DNA from: Persicaria tinctoria
Lineage: Eukaryota; Streptophyta; Magnoliopsida; Caryophyllales; Polygonaceae
Direction: 5' to 3'
Assembly (NCBI GenBank): GCA_037127255.1
Contig: JBANSL010000013.1
Span: 65,537,688 to 65,601,687 of the forward strand
Length of the DNA: 64,000 nt
A model generated the notes under the pieces. The model made no database searches, was not told the DNA's origin, and saw only the letters and a list, made by a program, of their open reading frames with translations. The translations under genes and the position numbers were made by a program. Shown here piece after piece: positions 21,830 through 34,942 of the stretch. Each line of letters opens with the position of its first letter. Positions within the stretch are counted from its first letter, which is position 1.

Positions 21830-24800
21830 TTACTTCCGACTAGTTTGCGACCTCCCTGGGGCTTGGCCTTTTCTACCGGAAGATCTCCCTGGGGTTTGCC
21901 CCTTTTTACCGGAAGATTTCATTGGGCCCTTCCCTTTTTTGCCTTTCCCCTTCTTGCCTTGCAGCTTGCTGCCTTGTTGTCTTGCATCTGACTTCATCCG
22001 TCGATCCACCACCACCTTTCCTTTTCCAGCTCTAACCTGCACTCCTTTCTTCGCAACAACGTACTCCTTCTTGGGCTTCTTAGGGGTCGCCTTGGTATAG
22101 AGTTGCTCAATCATCCTCCTCTTGGAGCGGTCAGGTATGTCACTTTGGTCCGAGATGGTATTTGCCTTCTTCCGTATCTTCTCAAGCTGTCTCATGGCAA
22201 TCCTCTTCTTCCTGGCCTTGGCTTCGGCCACCTTCTTAACAGGACGAGCATTAATCTCCCTGAATTGTGCTTTAACAGCGGCGACCTCTTCCTTTGTCAC
22301 GGGCTTCATTGGCTTGTTATGCTTATTCTCCTCCTCCACGAACCAACTGGGCAAGCCCTTGTCATCGTTAAACATGTACTTGTTGTATGCATCGTCGAGT
22401 ATATGCTCTCTTTGCTTCTTTCTCAGCATCTTCTTTGCACAGGCCAAGATCTCTGCCTTGGCATCATCGTCATACTCCGATTCATCATCTGAAGATGACG
22501 AATCGTCACTTGAATCAGTAACAGGAGCTGGGACAATCTCAAAATCATCATCTTCCATCTTGGATGCCTTTTTAGGAAGGTTCTTGTCATTAGATTGCTT
22601 TCGCGAACTTCTTTCCTTGGGCTTTTTGGAAAGAGAAACTTTATCATCTTGATCTTTTTTATCATCTATCTCCATTTCATCATCTCGGGCTTTCTGTGCC
22701 GGGAAATCTCCGTCATCCATGACTCCAGCAAAAATATCTTGAGCAAACCATGATGTTTTGATCTCCTCTTCAGTCGGAGCTTGATCATTCATTGGGATAA
22801 CAAGAGGATTGGCTTCATCATCGGCTTCGTCTTTGTCTGAGTCATCCAGATGCATATCATCCTCTACCTATACAAGAAATAAATAGTTCTCAACTGCGAG
22901 CAAAATGAAACAAGATGGTATAGAAGAAACAGGTAGACTAGCTTCTGCAGACATGATAGAAAGAGAAGACTTGTGCAAAAACGAGAAACCAAAGTTGTAA
23001 TGTGAATTATTTCTTTCTTATAATGTGAATTTAAGTGGAGCACAAGCTGCTAAATCGTAGCTGTTTAGAGCTACTTGTCAAAGCCAACCAATCAATTAAA
23101 AGATTTATTAAGTACTATTCCACAAAAAAAAAAAAAAAACCAACTTACATCCGAGAGTTGTGCGTCCGTGTATGCTTGTTTTGCTCGTTTCCGCTGTCTT
23201 GTGCTTCCCTCCCTCTTAGCTACAACTCTTTCATAAGCTTCATCAAACAGCTTTTCCAACTTGGTATCATACCTGTACAAACAGAAACATGCATCATTAA
23301 GAAAATACATACATGAATGACAATGTTTAGTTTAAGATTTAAAACACATTTAACCAATAGAATGTACCTTCTTCTATCATCATCAGAATCCAAGTCACTC
23401 GACAGATCATCATCACTTTCCTCGCTGTTTTTTCCACTTCTGCTGAAATCTATTTCTTCATCATCAACATCTTCGGTGACATCCACAGCAGCAAGATCTT
23501 TTTTCGCCTGGATGTCAGTAAACATATTCTACTGTCAAAAGCAAGCTTGCATAATCCTAAAAAAAATATTATTTGTGCACTGACATTTCCACTCATCTCT
23601 GCAATTGGGAACATAAAAACTTACATAGCCCGTAAATGAAAAATGTCAAATTGTAATTACTGCAAGCAACTTATTCTCGCCATGATTTTTATATGTTGCC
23701 ATCAAAACAAACAAAAATTGCCAGGAATAGAAGTTTTAAAATATAAGAGATGCAATATCATGTTATATATATTGAAATATAAACAAGATTCCATATGCAC
23801 TTGAAACATAAGAACCAACCTTCATTGAAGTAAGTGAAAACAATTCCTCATCAACATAGCCATCCTCAGTAGCATCTGTTTGTTTGCCCAATGCCTTCCG
23901 TGCCTTGTCCTGATCATTCACATAAGCCAAACTATTAATTAAAATGCAACAGAATATACAAGTATTAAGTAAAATTTTATTTTTCAACCTAAAGACCTAG
24001 AAATGAGCTAATAAGCAAAAAAATTTCTATACAGCATACTAGAAGTGTTTTCAGTTCATTTATTAACCTATTGTGCTTACTTAAACATCGATATAAAAAC
24101 TATCATAACCTAAGATGATTCTCTGATAAGCAGATCAGGCATATATCAATATTTGGGCACTAAGGAAATTACAAGGAAGCTACTACCAGATGTATACCTT
24201 AGCACGCCTTTTCGCAAGAAGTTTCTTTTCACGTTTCTTCTTGCGCTCCATAGCATCTGTTAACTCTTCCATTTCATTAAGTATCTTCTCATCTTCATCT
24301 TCTTCTTCTTTCTCCTCATCCTTGGTTTCATCATCACTTTGCACTGAAGTGGAAGTAGGTTCATTTTTATTGGGAAGGGCTTTTCGGATGTTCATCCTCC
24401 ACCTATACAATAGAATTTTAGAACAAAGCAACAGAAATTTCCATAACTTATCAAATGTTAGAATGCACATATATCACAAATATTTAAAACATAAAATGAA
24501 GATCTAAAAATATTAACATTAATGAAAAAATGACAGGTAGAATAATAGTCTTACTTCAAAAGCTGTTTGAAATCCTTCTTTCCCAATACACCAAGGTCAT
24601 CACAGAGAGCTTCAATCTGAACTGATAAAAATTCACAAGAAATTAGCTCACCTGGAAGAAAATACAAAAGGTACAGAACCAGTTTCTACACTTTACCTCT
24701 TCTGTTGTTAAATCGTGATCCTTTATAAGCAAACTATCTGTGTCATCAAAGCCTATCACTGTGGTTGTACCAAGGAGTTCCAGGGGATTTTCTGACAATA

Positions 24801-27122
24801 CAAAATCAGCAGCAGAGCAAACCTTCCTCACAAGAGCAATATTATCGTTATATCTGTAACATCATAAAATTACCAAAACCTCTGTGGGTTATGCATCTAA
24901 TTATGTACGAGAAACAACAAATACTAAATTAGCTTCCAAATAGCAGATTATGACTCTCAGAGGTAAATATAAAACCATAGTGATGAAAATATAGCAGGGA
25001 ACCAGATATGATTAGGACTATGTCATGTGACACATAAGAATCCATCATTTTCACCACCTAAATGCAAGATGAAGCTCCTAGGTTTTATTAAAACTCCATT
25101 ACTCTATTTTTAAATAAACTGAGAAGAGCAGCACTACAGCAGTCAGTCCAAGTGATTCAACTGGGAACAGTGAAAAATAACCCAATAACCTCCTAGTCTG
25201 GTTCACGCTTAAGACTTTTAAGGTGTCAACCCTGGGAGAGCATGTAACCTTAAGCGAACTAGGAAACCTCATCCACTTCCCACATGAAGTGTTGAAAATA
25301 GGATATGAATATGCCAATTATGCCAGATCTGGCACCCATAACAAAAAACCACTACGATAGCCTTATCTTGATAAACTGAATTATATTTACAACAACAAAG
25401 CAAACTGAAGAGACATATTAGCACTCAATCTAGAGTAAATAGGGCAAACGTTTTTCATCCATTCCCTACTCCCAAGTTATATCTCCAACAAACAAACCAC
25501 TTTGATAGAAAAACCCTAAAGCCCTACGCCACATGGATTGTAACTGGTGTAAACTGACTGCTGAAGTGAGGATCTAGTGAGACCACCAGCTGGATTTTTT
25601 TTCCTCCCGTGGTTCTATTCAGTGGACTAGAGATGTCTTTCCCATGATTCATGAAATGGTAACGGTACACATGGACTGTTACACAAAATGAGGATCCTCA
25701 CTGAATTTAGTAACAGTGTTGTAGTTTGACAGTCTTTCTGTCATGTATTCGCATGTACCTCAGCTATCATAATTTTGTGAATGAAGCATAACAAGATTGC
25801 ATCTTACCCGCTACGGCTTCTCTTTTGCTTGCTCTCCCTCAATACATCTGTAACCTGGAGCAAATTGATGGAGAAATTCCATTCAAGTGCATAAGTAACA
25901 GCAATAATCAACCATTTAAATTATAAACAGAGTATGGCTTAGAGGATCAAGTTAGGTCTTGAAATATGTACCTTCTCAGGTTCTGCAGCTTCCTGAAACA
26001 GATGCTTGACATCAAGAAGGCGTGGATCAATCTTTGCAGGTGCCTTGTACTTTTGGCAAACAATGAAAATTTCTGCGGATGTTGAACGACTAGCAGCTGG
26101 CTTAGTAGCCTCAACCTTTTCGAACAACTGAACATGGCAACTTAGTTAGGAAAAGCATCCAGGCAAAATAAGCGTTCTACAACTGCATAAGGGTAACACA
26201 TTACCTGTCTCAGGCAGAAGAGCACTTTGTTGTAGTCTTGTGACCTGAAGACCTAGAAACCCAGAACAAACAGACATCCAATTCAGATAATTGCTTCTGA
26301 TGGTAAATCAACATTCAATCTTTGGACAATATAAGCATTTAAAATAAAGCCCACAAAGTCCGAGCACAAGAAGCGCTCAAGCACTAGAGCCAAAGCAAGA
26401 ACATAAACACTACTCGTGGTGTATAATCTATGATTATGATCATCCAAATACAATTAAGATCATTGTAGTATAAGTGTATTTCCCTGAGCACAATCTACAT
26501 CTCCAAAATCACAACAGCCGAAGAAAGCACACATGAGAAATTGGGCTGAAGAAAAGGCAAATTGAAGTTACAATCACACAGAAAGCAGGAAATCTGACAC
26601 TCAAATAACATACCAAGACAAAAGGAGAGAGGAAGGAGAGTGAGAAACCTTGGTAACGAAAGTTCCCTTGGGAGCGAGGAACTCAGTAGCAAGCTTCAAC
26701 GAATCGATAACCAGCGAATTCTGGCTGGTGGCTTCCTGAGCCCAAGCACCACCGACATTGGGGGAACCATCGTGCAAGACGACGTCGAAGGCGGCGACGC
26801 GGTTTTCGGCGAGGAGCCTCTTGATGGTGGCGCGGCACTTGGAGTTGGTGATGTCCTCAGTGACGGCGATGGCGCCGCGGACGGGTCGGATGGGAAAGAG
26901 ATCGATGCCGACGACGAGGGATCCGACGGGGATGCGCTGGACGCAGACCTGCATCCAACCACCGGGGGCGGCGCAGAGATCGAGGACGGCGTGAGCGCCG
27001 GGGAGGAAGGAGTACTTGGCATCGAGCTGGAGGAGCTTGAAGGCAGCACGGGAACGGAGACCTTGCTCCTTGGCGAGGTGGTAGAACTTGTCCAAACGAT
27101 GCTTACCCTTCACCTTACCCAT
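21830..27122 (-). CDS. SPB1: SPB1-type rRNA 2'-O-ribose methyltransferase (FtsJ/RrmJ family)
   Basis: Eleven exons keep frame throughout: 27122-26649, 26252-26205, 26127-25972, 25854-25808, 24853-24697, 24616-24555, 24402-24198, 23909-23820, 23507-23368, 23272-23149, 22867-21830. All introns are GT-AG, and the sum is 847 codons including the stop, close to yeast Spb1. Residues 1-200 form the FtsJ methyltransferase: SAM motif [11 protein letters not shown] at 46-56 and a K-D-K-E tetrad at K29, D118 (VLHDGSPN), K158 and E193. The middle (DUF3381-like) and the C-terminal Spb1_C domain follow, with acidic Ser/Asp stretches and a Lys/Gly/Arg-rich tail ([12 protein letters not shown]) likely for nucleolar targeting. 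Spb1 methylates the A-loop G of 25S rRNA and is required for 60S subunit assembly in the nucleolus. The ATG at 27122 gives the conserved start [14 protein letters not shown]; 22 extra upstream codons in frame lack family support. Confidence 0.93.
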
Positions 27123-27204
27123 GGCGTCGGAGGAGTTTGGAGGGAGATTAGGGTTTTGGAGAGGGAAGAGGGAGGCGGACCTTCCCACTCATTTGCATTG
27201 TTCG

Positions 27205-27210
27205 TTTATA
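27205..27210 (-). promoter_or_regulatory. Candidate TATA box of SPB1
   Basis: TATAAA on the minus strand lies about 83 bp upstream of the SPB1 start codon, a suitable distance for a short leader. Motif recognition only. Confidence 0.4.
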
Positions 27211-27230
27211 AATCTCTATTTTTCTTTCCA

Positions 27231-28110
27231 AGAGCATCTTGCCATAGGCTAGAATAGCTAGGGAAATAGCCTACCAAAAGAGAATATTCTATGGAATATT
27301 CTCTTTTGGTTTATTAAATGGTTTTGTTGTTCTCACTGTAGGTCAAATTTGACAGGCAAATTTTCTATAAATACTCATGTAATTTAGAACTTTCACACTC
27401 ATTTCCGTCACTCGATTCTGTCGTTATCCTTTCGATTTGAATCAACAATAAATTCTTCTCAAATATCATCATCATCTTACTCTTCAAATGAAACTATTGA
27501 GATTTCTAATTCAATCTTTGATTCATTTGAACAGGATCAAAATGTCTTACTACAAATTTTATTTTTAATTGTAAATCATAACTATATAATATATAGATTT
27601 ATAATTGTATTATTTATAAATTTACTTCATATTATGGTTTTGATGTGTTTTGGGATTTTTATTATTATTTTCAAATATAGTAATTTATGCAAATCGATAT
27701 TTATTTATGAGATATGATTTTGATGAAGATGTAATAATATAAAATGAATATGTTTTTCTAAAGATATTAATTATTTATGCAAATATAATCCAAACATATT
27801 AAATATTATAGTCATATCAAAGAACTGATCAATATCTTTACAAACTATAACTTTTAGTTTTGATAAAAATTATAATTAGATAGTTTATATACAATTAATT
27901 GTGTGATTTATAAATTTATATTAATAATGAACAATTAAAAATAAATAAAAAAAATGGTGGAATTCACATTTGGCCTTCTAAAATGTCAAGCCAAATTTGG
28001 CCTTCATTTTAGAAATAGGCCAAAAAAAATTTAGGCAAAATGAGTTTTGGCCTATGATGGAAGAAAAAATAGGCTAAAACTCATTTTATAGCCTAGGGTG
28101 GGAGATGCCC
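27231..28110. mobile_element. Candidate AT-rich MITE upstream of SPB1
   Basis: The left edge AGAGCATCTTGCC, then ATAGGCTA, is mirrored at the right edge by the complement of ctaggg.tgggagatgccct. The phrases aataggct and ttggcct recur in both orientations near the ends. A matching target-site duplication was not found, so borders are tentative. It contains the perfect palindrome at 27273-27310. Nothing coding is seen inside. Confidence 0.4.
27273..27310. repeat. Perfect 17-bp inverted repeat with 4-base loop
   Basis: ACCAAAAGAGAATATTC at 27273-27289 is followed by tatg and its exact complement at 27294-27310. It would form a strong cruciform or RNA hairpin about 150 bp upstream of the SPB1 start. 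Confidence 0.9.
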
Positions 28111-28323
28111 TAAGCGAGGGTTGGTATATGAACTGTCACATTTATTTTCCGATTTTGCCCTTCTTATTGTAATAAATTACCTCTTTGTCTTCACCGTCCG
28201 CTTCGGCCGGGCGGAGTCTTCCTCTACCCCGTTCATTTCTCTATCTCTCTTCCTATCTGCTACCGTCCGAGTGTCCGCCCATTCATCTCTCTCCCTCTTT
28301 GCTACCGTCGGAGTCTTCCTCTA
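28111..28323. other. Pyrimidine-rich flank interrupted by the copia insertion
   Basis: CT-rich sequence (ctctatctctcttcc and similar) continues across the copia element at 42022 (tctctctatctctctctctc). The joined flank resembles a leader of a gene, but no ORF follows in either direction that I can recognise. Confidence 0.4.
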
Positions 28324-28586
28324 TATTGATTCAGAGATCAAGCAGCTACACAGATTAAGAACACTCAGAAGAAATAAAGGGAGAAAAACAGAACTCTCAT
28401 ATACCGAAGTTGATTGCTTTGTAAAACAAGTTTCAATACATTATGAGTTGGCTATTTATAGCTCAACTAACACACACACACACTAGTAAATAGCATGCTC
28501 AGAGTTTGTTACATTCTAACAGATTTCATGAGCTTCCTCTAACTAACACTCCAGCTCAACACATATTGAATCACTTGGATCCAACA
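28324..28586 (-). repeat. copia-1 3' LTR (263 bp)
   Basis: Partner of 41753-42021. By eye, about eight substitutions plus two small indels (a 10-bp aagatcactt difference and a few bases near the start of U3) separate them. Confidence 0.9.
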
Positions 28587-28593
28587 CTCCCCC

Positions 28594-31500
28594 TCAAGTT
28601 ATGAGTTTGAACATGTTTACAACTCCTAACTTGTTCATCATCTTCTCATAGATCTCCTGTGTTACAGTCTTAGTGACATCCTCTAGATCACCATGCAAGA
28701 AAGCATTAGTGACATCCAGCTGAGAGATATGCCAGTTCTGCACAGCATCCACTGCTAGAATAGTTCTCACGGATATCATTTTTGCAACAGATGCAAAAGT
28801 TTCACTATAGTCAATGCCCTTCACTTAAATGAAACCTCGAGCCACTAGCCGAGCTTTATGCCTATCCAGACTTCCATCGGCTTTCGGCTTGAGTTTAAAG
28901 AGCCATTTGCAAGTGACAACTGACTGATGCTTGGGACAAGCCACCAATGACCAATCCATGCACTTCTTTTTCATTTGAATGAAGATGTTAGTCAAAATAA
29001 AAATATCACTAAAAAGAAAAAAGGGGTATGTGTTGTTTCAAGAGCACTCAATTCAGTGATCATAGCTTGGCACCATTCTTTGCAGTGTAGAGCTTCTTTC
29101 ATAGTAGATGGCTCAGTTAGTGATGCACTATTGGTAATGAATGTGTTGTAGGCAGAGGGACAAGAGGTATAAGAAACAACTGAAGAAATAGGATAAGGAG
29201 AAGTGAATTTACTCTTAGAAGAGGTGTCTGCAGAGATAGAGACATATGGGATTGTACACACAGTCCTTCAACCAAGATGGTGGTTTAACAGATCTGGTTG
29301 AGTGTCTAATTTCAGGTGGTGGTGGGAGTTGAGTATCCAAGGGTGCAGGTATTGGAAGTTCTTCAAATGTTGGGGGGATAGGAGAGGGAGAATAATCAGC
29401 TAGAGTCTCAGTTGTGGTGACTGGATTTAGAGAGAAATGTGTAGGTGTACTTGAAGGCACAATGGGAGTGAAAGGCCGGTCATTCACATGAGGTTGTTGT
29501 GATTGAGATTGTATAGAAACAGAAGGTGGAATGTTTGAGGTAGATGCAGAAGCAAAAGGAAAGAAGTTCTCTACAAACTGTACATCTCTACTAACATAGC
29601 ATTTTTGAGTTTGCAAATTGTAGACCTTATTATAGCCTTTAAAACCCTATGGATATCCCAAGAAACACAAGGATTTGACCTAGGTTCAAATTTCTTGTGA
29701 TGTTGAAAGGCAGTTGATATGTAACAAAGACAACCAAAAACCTTTAGTCTAGAGTAATCAGGTGAAGAGCTAAATAAGACCTCATAGGGTGATTTGTTTT
29801 GCAAAAGAGGAATTGGTAGTCTATTTATAAGAAAAGTAGCAGTCAAAATACAATCACCCTAGAATTTAATGGGCAAAGAGAAGCATGGAACCTAAGAGCT
29901 CTAGCTGTTTCCATAATGTACATATGCTTCCTCTCAACTCGACCATTCTGTTGAGGGGTTGCAGTACATGAGCTCTCATGTTGAATGCCTTTGGAAAGTA
30001 GAAAGTGAAGCATATCAGTGTTGAGAAATTCAGTACCCTAATCAGTTCTCAAAATTTTAACTTTTGTATCAAATTGATTTTCCATTTTCAAAATGAACTG
30101 TTATAAGACAGATGCAGTTTCAGATTTTTGAGTGAGCAAATGAGCCCAAATACTCCTACTTTTGTCATCTACAATGGTTAAGAAATATCTTTTGCCATTG
30201 TAAGTAGGAGTTTCATAAGGACCCCAAAGATCACAATGTACAAGCTCAAAAACTCTTTTAGCATAAGATGTACGAGTGTAGAAACTGTTTCTTGTTTGCT
30301 TTGCAAGGTACATGTAATAGTTTTTCAATAAGGGCATTGCCTAGCCTGAGATGCCATAAGGCATTAGAATCAGACTTACAATGGGAATGAGGCAAAAACA
30401 TAGGTAGAATAGGACTATTTGCGCAAAAACATAGGTAGAATAGGATTATTTGCACGGAATTCGGTATGATCTTCATCAATTTTCTGAGACTCTTCAATCA
30501 GATTTGGAATGTCAGCTTCAGAAACCAAGTGGTACAATCCATCAATGTCCCTACCAGCTGCAATGTTCCTCTTCTTTACAGGGTCCTGGATAAGGCACAT
30601 CAAAGGTCTGAGATTAATGTGAAAATGTGCAGTTCTCACCAGAGTACTTAGAGAGATCAAGTTAAGTTTGAAATCAGGTATGTAAAGCACATTGTCTAGA
30701 GTCAACGAGGGTGTTAGATGTGCAGTACCAGAGTGAGTAATGGTACTTGTATGTCCATCAAGAAAGTGTATCTTGGAGGGAGGAATCAAAGGGACAGTGT
30801 TTGTTAGATGTTTGAGATCACACGTCATGTGATAATTTGCATCACTATCTAAGAGTCAACTATCTGTTAGAGAAGTAACTGCACCACAAAAAAGAGTATC
30901 TGCTAGATTCACATCATGATGCTTGTTGGCCTGAGGTTGGTTCATGACATTCAGAAGGGAGATCATCATTCTTTGTTGGTCCAATGTGAGATTCTGAAAC
31001 AGGTTTGGCTGTGTCTCAGCTCAAGAGCTTTATCAGCAGTGGCAGCATCATTTTCCCTATAGTTTGTGCTCCCAGATTCTGATTTCTTGCTATCAACACT
31101 GTAAGTTTGGCCAAGCTTTTGTGTCTTGTACTTACTCTTAGAATGTCAGCTTGGATATCCCATTACTTCCCAACATTTCTCAGACGGATGGTTTCCATCA
31201 CAGTGTGTGCACTTTCTCTTCCTGGGTTGATTTCCATCACCATCTTTCTTGCTGAACATAGTTGTAACATCTGGTGATTTAACACTTGTCCCAGGCTTCT
31301 TGTTGCTGGTCTATGCGCATAACTGGCAGTTAATAAAGGTGAGCTCAATAAGAACTGCCTTCTTGGAACAACATATTGCTCATTCAACCCCATGAGAAAT
31401 TTCATCAATTTCTCTTCATTCTCTGCAGCTTCAATTCTTGAATTTAGATTACATTCACACTTGCCACATGTGCAACGAATTGGATGACACAGACCTGGCA

Positions 31501-32002
31501 ATTGTTGCCAAGTTCCCTTGAGTTTGGTGAATTATTTGGTGATTCCTGTATTCTTCTGCTCACACTCCTGCAATTTCTTCTTGATTTGAAAGAGTAGAGG
31601 GCCATTTTTCTGACCAAAACTTTCATGAAGATCATCCCACACGTCCTTTGCTGAATCAAATTCATCAAGAGTTGTGTATATACCTCCTTTGATACAGTGT
31701 TCAGAATCCAAGAAACACACCATATCATTTCCCCTATTCCACATAGATGAATTTTCAGCAGTTTCAACTAAAGATCCATCAACAAAACCTAGTTTGTTCT
31801 TAACAGACAATTCTTTCATCACAACTTTCTTCCATCGACGAAAATTCTCGCATGTAAGCTGAATTGTGGTGAGAATGATACATGAGTTGTCGGATAGATG
31901 AATGAATAAAGGATTCTACAGGTTCATTGCTGAGATCACATCACTTCGACGATGATATGTCCTTTCTCTAGATCTGTTTTCGTGCTCTTCGTTAAGCGCC
32001 AT
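28594..32002 (-). pseudogene. copia-1 gag-pol remnant
   Basis: Read from 32002 downwards: a gag start (MALNEEHENRS), the gag body (FRRWKKVVMKEL, DVWDDLHESF), a zinc knuckle (CTHCDGNHPSEKC near 31200), protease-to-integrase spacer with VLYIPDFKLNLISLSTL (about 30670), integrase (FELVHCDLWGPYETP, then [21 protein letters not shown], near 30280 and 29830), a Pro/Ser-rich linker with HSTRSVKPPSWLKD (29300) and only the start of reverse transcriptase ([25 protein letters not shown] at about 28690). The rest of RT and all of RNase H are deleted, right up to the polypurine tract. Numerous stops and frameshifts occur. Confidence 0.82.
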
Positions 32003-32072
32003 GGATGCTTGAATGATTTCACAAAGAAAATGAAATCAAACACAACAATTGGATGTAGAGGCTTGAAGATTA

Positions 32073-32077
32073 CTGAT
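32073..32077. repeat. Left TSD of the nested Sirevirus
   Basis: CTGAT, repeated at 41721-41725. Both lie in the 5' leader of copia-1. Confidence 0.85.
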
Positions 32078-33078
32078 TGATAACTCCACTCCATTGATGA
32101 AAATCAGAATATGTTTCAAAGGCTTTGACAGTTTGTTTCCGTCAAAGGTCTTGAAGATTTTACAGTGTTGATGAAACACAAAACCTGTTCTTTATGATAT
32201 TATGTTCGAAATATTATTTTATGTTATTATATGCTTCCATTATATTATTATATATAACTAACCTTTCAGGAAGTATTTTCGAATTGTATTTCCTTTCTTA
32301 TGATGCAATTTGAGAAGATTCAAATCGGAAAGATTATGGCCTTCGAAGTTTCCAAAGATAGAAGATCCAGCTCAAGCCATGATCTTGACTAGCCGTTGGA
32401 GAAGATCCTTGGCACCGATTTGCCTCAATATAAAGAGAAGGAAGATGAAGACAGAACACACATACATTGAACACGAGCCTTTCATACACTCCAAGCCTTC
32501 AAGAGAAATCTGTCTTCGTGTGCTCTCTGCTTGTCCCAAGAGTCTGTTATTTCATTTCAAAGCATTTGAGAGTTATACTCGAGAGTTGTAACTCAGGAAG
32601 TGAACACTAGGTGATTGATTCATTAAGTGTAAGAGGATTGTAGTAGATAGCATAGAGAGGTGGGGCTCTTCTAGATTGGTCTAGGACTCCAAGGGAACGT
32701 GAGTTGTCTAGATTGCAATTGTATAGGAGAAAGGCTTCTCGGGGAGCTACTAGGATCCTAAGTCTTGTGAACCAATAAAAGCCGGTTGAATCCTAGGGTT
32801 GTGGAAGAACCCTAGGCGGGGACGTAGGCCAAGTTCGTGCCGAACCTCGTAAACAACTCATCGTGTCCTTTACTTTACTGCTTTACCTTATTTCCGCACT
32901 TGGTTCGATTGTTTAACTTTGTGATTTAGGTTTTAAGAGAAAAGACTAAGTCTAATCTCAAAGGGTTTTGCATGAGCGTCAAAAGTCTTGAGACTATCTG
33001 CGAAAAACCGGCATACTCTATTCAACCCCCCTTCTAGAGTATATCTATATTACTTTGTTTTACATTATCGAACCTTCA
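32078..33078 (+). repeat. Sirevirus 5' LTR (1001 bp)
   Basis: By eye it differs from the 3' LTR by roughly 25 substitutions and lacks about 40 bp (after catttgagagtta) that the 3' LTR has. Confidence 0.93.
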
Positions 33079-33079
33079 G

Positions 33080-33092
33080 TTGGTATCAGAGC
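33080..33092 (+). other. Sirevirus primer binding site (tRNA-Met)
   Basis: TTGGTATCAGAGC one base after the LTR end is complementary to the 3' end of plant initiator tRNA-Met, the usual copia primer. Confidence 0.85.
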
Positions 33093-33136
33093 TTTACTCA
33101 CTGCTTTTGATCTAACAATCTTGTGAGTTTTCGATC

Positions 33137-34942
33137 ATGTCTGGTGAAGCAAGCGGAGGATTTGCACATGGAAGGTCTACCAGCAGACCACCACTCTTTG
33201 TAGGAAACAACTTTGTCCACTGGAGATCTTTGATGAAGATGTTCATTATAGATCAAGATCTGGAACTTTGGAACATTATAGAGAATGGTCCGAAGATTCC
33301 AGAGAAAGACGAACCAAATGGAACCAAAGTCGCAAAGAAGGAGTCTGAATACATCCAAGCGGATCTTGAACTTGTCTCCAAAAACTACAGGGCTATTAAC
33401 TTACTTTATTGTGGTCTTAGCACTGATGCGTTTAACCGTATTTCATCTTGTAGGTCAGGTAAAGAGATTTGGGACAAACTGGTCATCACCTATGAGAGAA
33501 CGAGTCAAGTGAAAGACACCAAGATCAGCATCTTCATTCGAAAGTATGAGCTTTTCAAAATGAAGTCTGATGAGTCAATCAAGGCTATGTTCACACGATT
33601 CACAGAAATCACCAACAACCTTGACTCTCTCGGCAAGAGCTTTACAAACATTGAGAAAGTGAGGAAGATACTGAGGTGCCTCCCAAAAGAAAAATGGGGT
33701 CCTAAAGTAACAGCTATAGAGGAAGCACAGGATCTCACCACTCTACCCCTTGATGACCTGCTTGGGAACCTGATCACTCACGACATGATCCTTAATGAAG
33801 ATGATGGAGAACTTCCAACAAGCACCAAGAACTTGGCACTCAAGTCTAAGAAGGATGAGCCCAAAGATGGATCTGATTCCGAAGATGAGGATGACGATGA
33901 CGATGAGGATGATCCTTTTGCTCTTATCACAAGAGGCCTTGCTCGAATTCTCAAAATGAAGAAACAATTCAACAACAAGGATGGATCAGAGTCTTCTAAA
34001 TTTCGAGGTAAGCCTCAATACAACAAGTATGATAAGAAGACTAAACCTTTGTCTTGTTTTGAATGTGGTGAAACAGATCATCTTGTGAAGGATTGCCCTC
34101 AAAAGGCAAAGAGCCAGTCCAAGAAGGGTGACAAATGGAAAAAGAAAGCCATGGTGGCAACTTGGAGCGATTTTGACTTTGACTCCGATGATGAGAAGGC
34201 CAATATTTGTCTTATGGCCTCAAAAGACGAATCCCACGATGAGAAGCTTGAAGCAACTGTAAGAGAACTTATGTCAAGTCCAAAAGAAGTATTATCAGAA
34301 TTCCTTTCTAATATGATTGCCAATGAAGAGAAACTTATTGCCTAGACTAGCATTCTTATTAAGAGAACTGTGGACCAAGAACGAACTATTGAGGATCTGT
34401 CTATGAGGGTCAAAAGTCTTGAAGCTTCTTATTCAGGTCTTGACATTAAAGTCAAGACGCTTGACTCAGAGAAATCTGAACTCAAGCAAGATCTCTCCTC
34501 TCTAAGAAATGAGCATCATGACTTAGAGAACGAGAAGATCTCCCTGAATAATAAGATTCAAGACCAACAGACAGCCCTCATAAGTTTTACCAAATCCAAA
34601 GGCACTTTTGATAGGATGTTGGGTGAGCAACAAAGTTCTCTAAACAAATATGGTATTGGTTACAATCCAAGGTTTTTAAAGAAGCAACACATTACCACCT
34701 TTGTGAAGGCAAAAGAAAGCAGAACCTCTCCTATATGTCACCACTCTGCTAGAAAGGGACATGTAAAAGAGACCTGCCCCTATAGAAGAAAGGATTCATA
34801 TATCATTCGTAATACATTTCCTGTTCATTTAAGAAAAGAACGGATAACACAAGTTTGGGTCCCAAAAGGCACTATTTTACCAAATATGGTTTATCCCAAT
34901 AATGGATCCAAATTTGCTTATTGGTCTAGCCACAAAGGTTGA
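33137..34942 (+). pseudogene. Sirevirus gag (one in-frame stop)
   Basis: Starts MSGEASGGFAHGRS. Gag core blocks are visible (FVGNNFVHWRSLMKMFI, EIWDKLVITYE, FTRFTEITNNLDSLG), then an acidic Asp/Glu stretch and a zinc knuckle CFECGETDHLVKDCP at about residues 313-327. The frame hits a TAG at 34343-34345 and continues in the same frame to 34942 with a long coiled coil (EDLSMRVKSLEAS and onward), the Sirevirus-like IGYNPRF motif and a degenerate second knuckle (CHHSARKGHVKETC, second Cys replaced by Ser). The TAG could arise from CAG by one C-to-T change. Gag forms the virus-like particle. Confidence 0.82.
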
